A stretch of DNA of 13,906 bases from positions 5,986 through 19,891 of the forward strand of contig DKAU01000120.1 in NCBI GenBank assembly GCA_002450925.1. Direction: 5' to 3'. This DNA comes from Thiobacillus sp. UBA6918. GTDB taxonomy: Bacteria; Pseudomonadota; Gammaproteobacteria; Burkholderiales; Thiobacillaceae. Positions 13,450 to 13,906 of this stretch are shown here, piece by piece. Made by a program: the position numbers and the translations under genes. Position 1 is the first letter of the stretch. Each line of letters starts with the position of its first letter. The notes under the pieces are model-generated. The model was given only the letters and a program-made list of their open reading frames with translations, had not been told where the DNA came from and made no database searches.

Positions 13450-13713
13450 TCAGGCCATGGCCTTGATGGCTTGGGCCAGACGGCTCTTATGGCGGGAAGC
13501 CTTGTTCTTGTGGATGATCTTCTTGTCAGCGATGCGGTCAATCACGCTCATGGAAGCCTGAAACACACCACTTGCAGCAGCCTTGTCGCCAGCAGCAATC
13601 GCTGCACGAACTTTCTTGATGGCCGTGCGCAGTTCGGAACGCTGTGCCATGTTGTGAGCACGCTGAGCGATTGCCTGACGGGCGCGCTTGCGGGCTTGTA
13701 CGGTATTTGCCAT
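13450..13713 (-). CDS. rpsT: 30S ribosomal protein bS20
   Basis: An 87-residue, strongly basic, all-helical primary 16S rRNA-binding protein. The start MANTVQARKRARQ, then RTAIKKVRAAIAAGDK and the ending HKNKASRHKSRLAQAIKAMA are typical of bS20. It has AGGAG nine bases before its ATG, a clear promoter about 85 bases upstream and its own terminator, so it is a single-gene unit. In E. coli bS20 represses its own translation; the roughly 77-base leader here could allow something similar. Confidence 0.98.
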   Translation of the reverse strand: MANTVQARKRARQAIAQRAHNMAQRSELRTAIKKVRAAIAAGDKAAASGVFQASMSVIDRIADKKIIHKNKASRHKSRLAQAIKAMA

Positions 13714-13797
13714 TTAAATGGACTCCTGAAAACTTGCTCTCACGTTTTCGCAAAAGCTCTAAATAAATCCGGATAGCGGAACGCAGTAAAGCATGAG

Positions 13798-13827
13798 ATT
13801 ATAAGGGAAAAATTAATTTAGCGGCAA
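13798..13827 (-). promoter_or_regulatory. Sigma70-type promoter of rpsT
   Basis: On the minus strand a perfect TATAAT (13803-13798) is preceded, after an AT-rich 18-base spacer, by TTGCCG (13827-13822, four of six matches to TTGACA). Initiation would be near 13790, giving a leader of about 77 bases before the rpsT ATG. Confidence 0.75.
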
Positions 13828-13858
13828 GCTCCCGTTTAAAAGCAAAACCGACCCCTGC

Positions 13859-13906
13859 ATGAACCTTCTCAAAGCGCTTGCAACCATCAGCAGTTTTACC
13901 CTGCTT
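13859..13906 (+). CDS. murJ: Lipid II flippase MurJ (partial, N-terminus only)
   Basis: Only the first 16 codons are present; the gene runs off the right edge. The reading MNLLKALATISSFTLL matches the conserved N-terminus of MurJ/MviN (E. coli starts MNLLKSLAAVSS), the inner-membrane flippase that moves lipid II for peptidoglycan synthesis. Position supports this, since rpsT and murJ are often neighbours in proteobacteria. No good ribosome binding site is visible upstream, and its promoter would have to lie in or beside the rpsT promoter region. Confidence 0.82.
   Translation, partial: MNLLKALATISSFTLL

Noticed and set aside
1..13906. CRISPR array, tRNA genes, transposase or prophage genes.
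   Set aside because: No regularly spaced direct repeats, cloverleaf-like segments or recombinase motifs were seen; the window reads as core chromosome plus a small arsenic module.

Overview
The window looks like chromosomal DNA of a betaproteobacterium, probably in or near the Nitrosomonadales. This is inferred from protein families, not from a taxonomic marker. The main clues are the arginine cluster argD-argF-argG, a DUF3579 gene, rpsT divergent from murJ, and a Thr-dependent proteasome homologue of the kind called BPH (betaproteobacterial proteasome homologue). Coding is dense, at about 23 genes, of which two are cut by the window edges. No gene-free stretch exceeds 300 bases, and I see no tRNA, rRNA, CRISPR array, insertion sequence or phage gene.

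Left part (1-4071, all minus strand): orn (oligoribonuclease) is followed by glgP (alpha-glucan phosphorylase) and then a compact arsenic module, arsR-arsI-arsC. arsC runs off the left edge. The arsR promoter, operator and start codon appear to be superimposed, and the geometry predicts a leaderless mRNA. The module combines an As(III)-type repressor, an organoarsenical C-As lyase and an arsenate reductase.

Middle left (4184-6255, plus strand): a small periplasmic monohaem cytochrome c, phhB (pterin carbinolamine dehydratase), rsgA (small-subunit assembly GTPase, overlapping phhB) and an exported DsrE-like protein. This run converges tail to tail on the CBS-domain gene.

Centre (12303 down to 6260, minus strand): a run of nine genes with very small gaps: argD, argF, a DUF2283 gene, argG, ppnP, the BPH-type protease, yajQ, yajL and a two-CBS-domain protein. 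From argD to yajL the gaps are 0 to 30 bases, so this looks like one operon linking arginine synthesis (N-acetylornithine to argininosuccinate) with nucleoside salvage, a self-compartmentalising protease and a DJ-1-like protein. A GC-rich hairpin sits just upstream of argD.

Right part: a short four-helix membrane protein related to the N-terminal membrane half of PuuD-type urate oxidase is preceded by an unrecognised 31-residue single-helix membrane microprotein with a strong ribosome binding site. Divergent from it is a DUF3579 gene. A bidirectional terminator separates DUF3579 from rpsT, which has a clear sigma70-type promoter and is divergent from murJ, cut at the right edge.

The candidates for something new are the 31-residue protein paired with the PuuD-like membrane protein, and the placement of a proteasome homologue inside an arginine operon. 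The leaderless, operator-overlapped arsR start is also worth checking.
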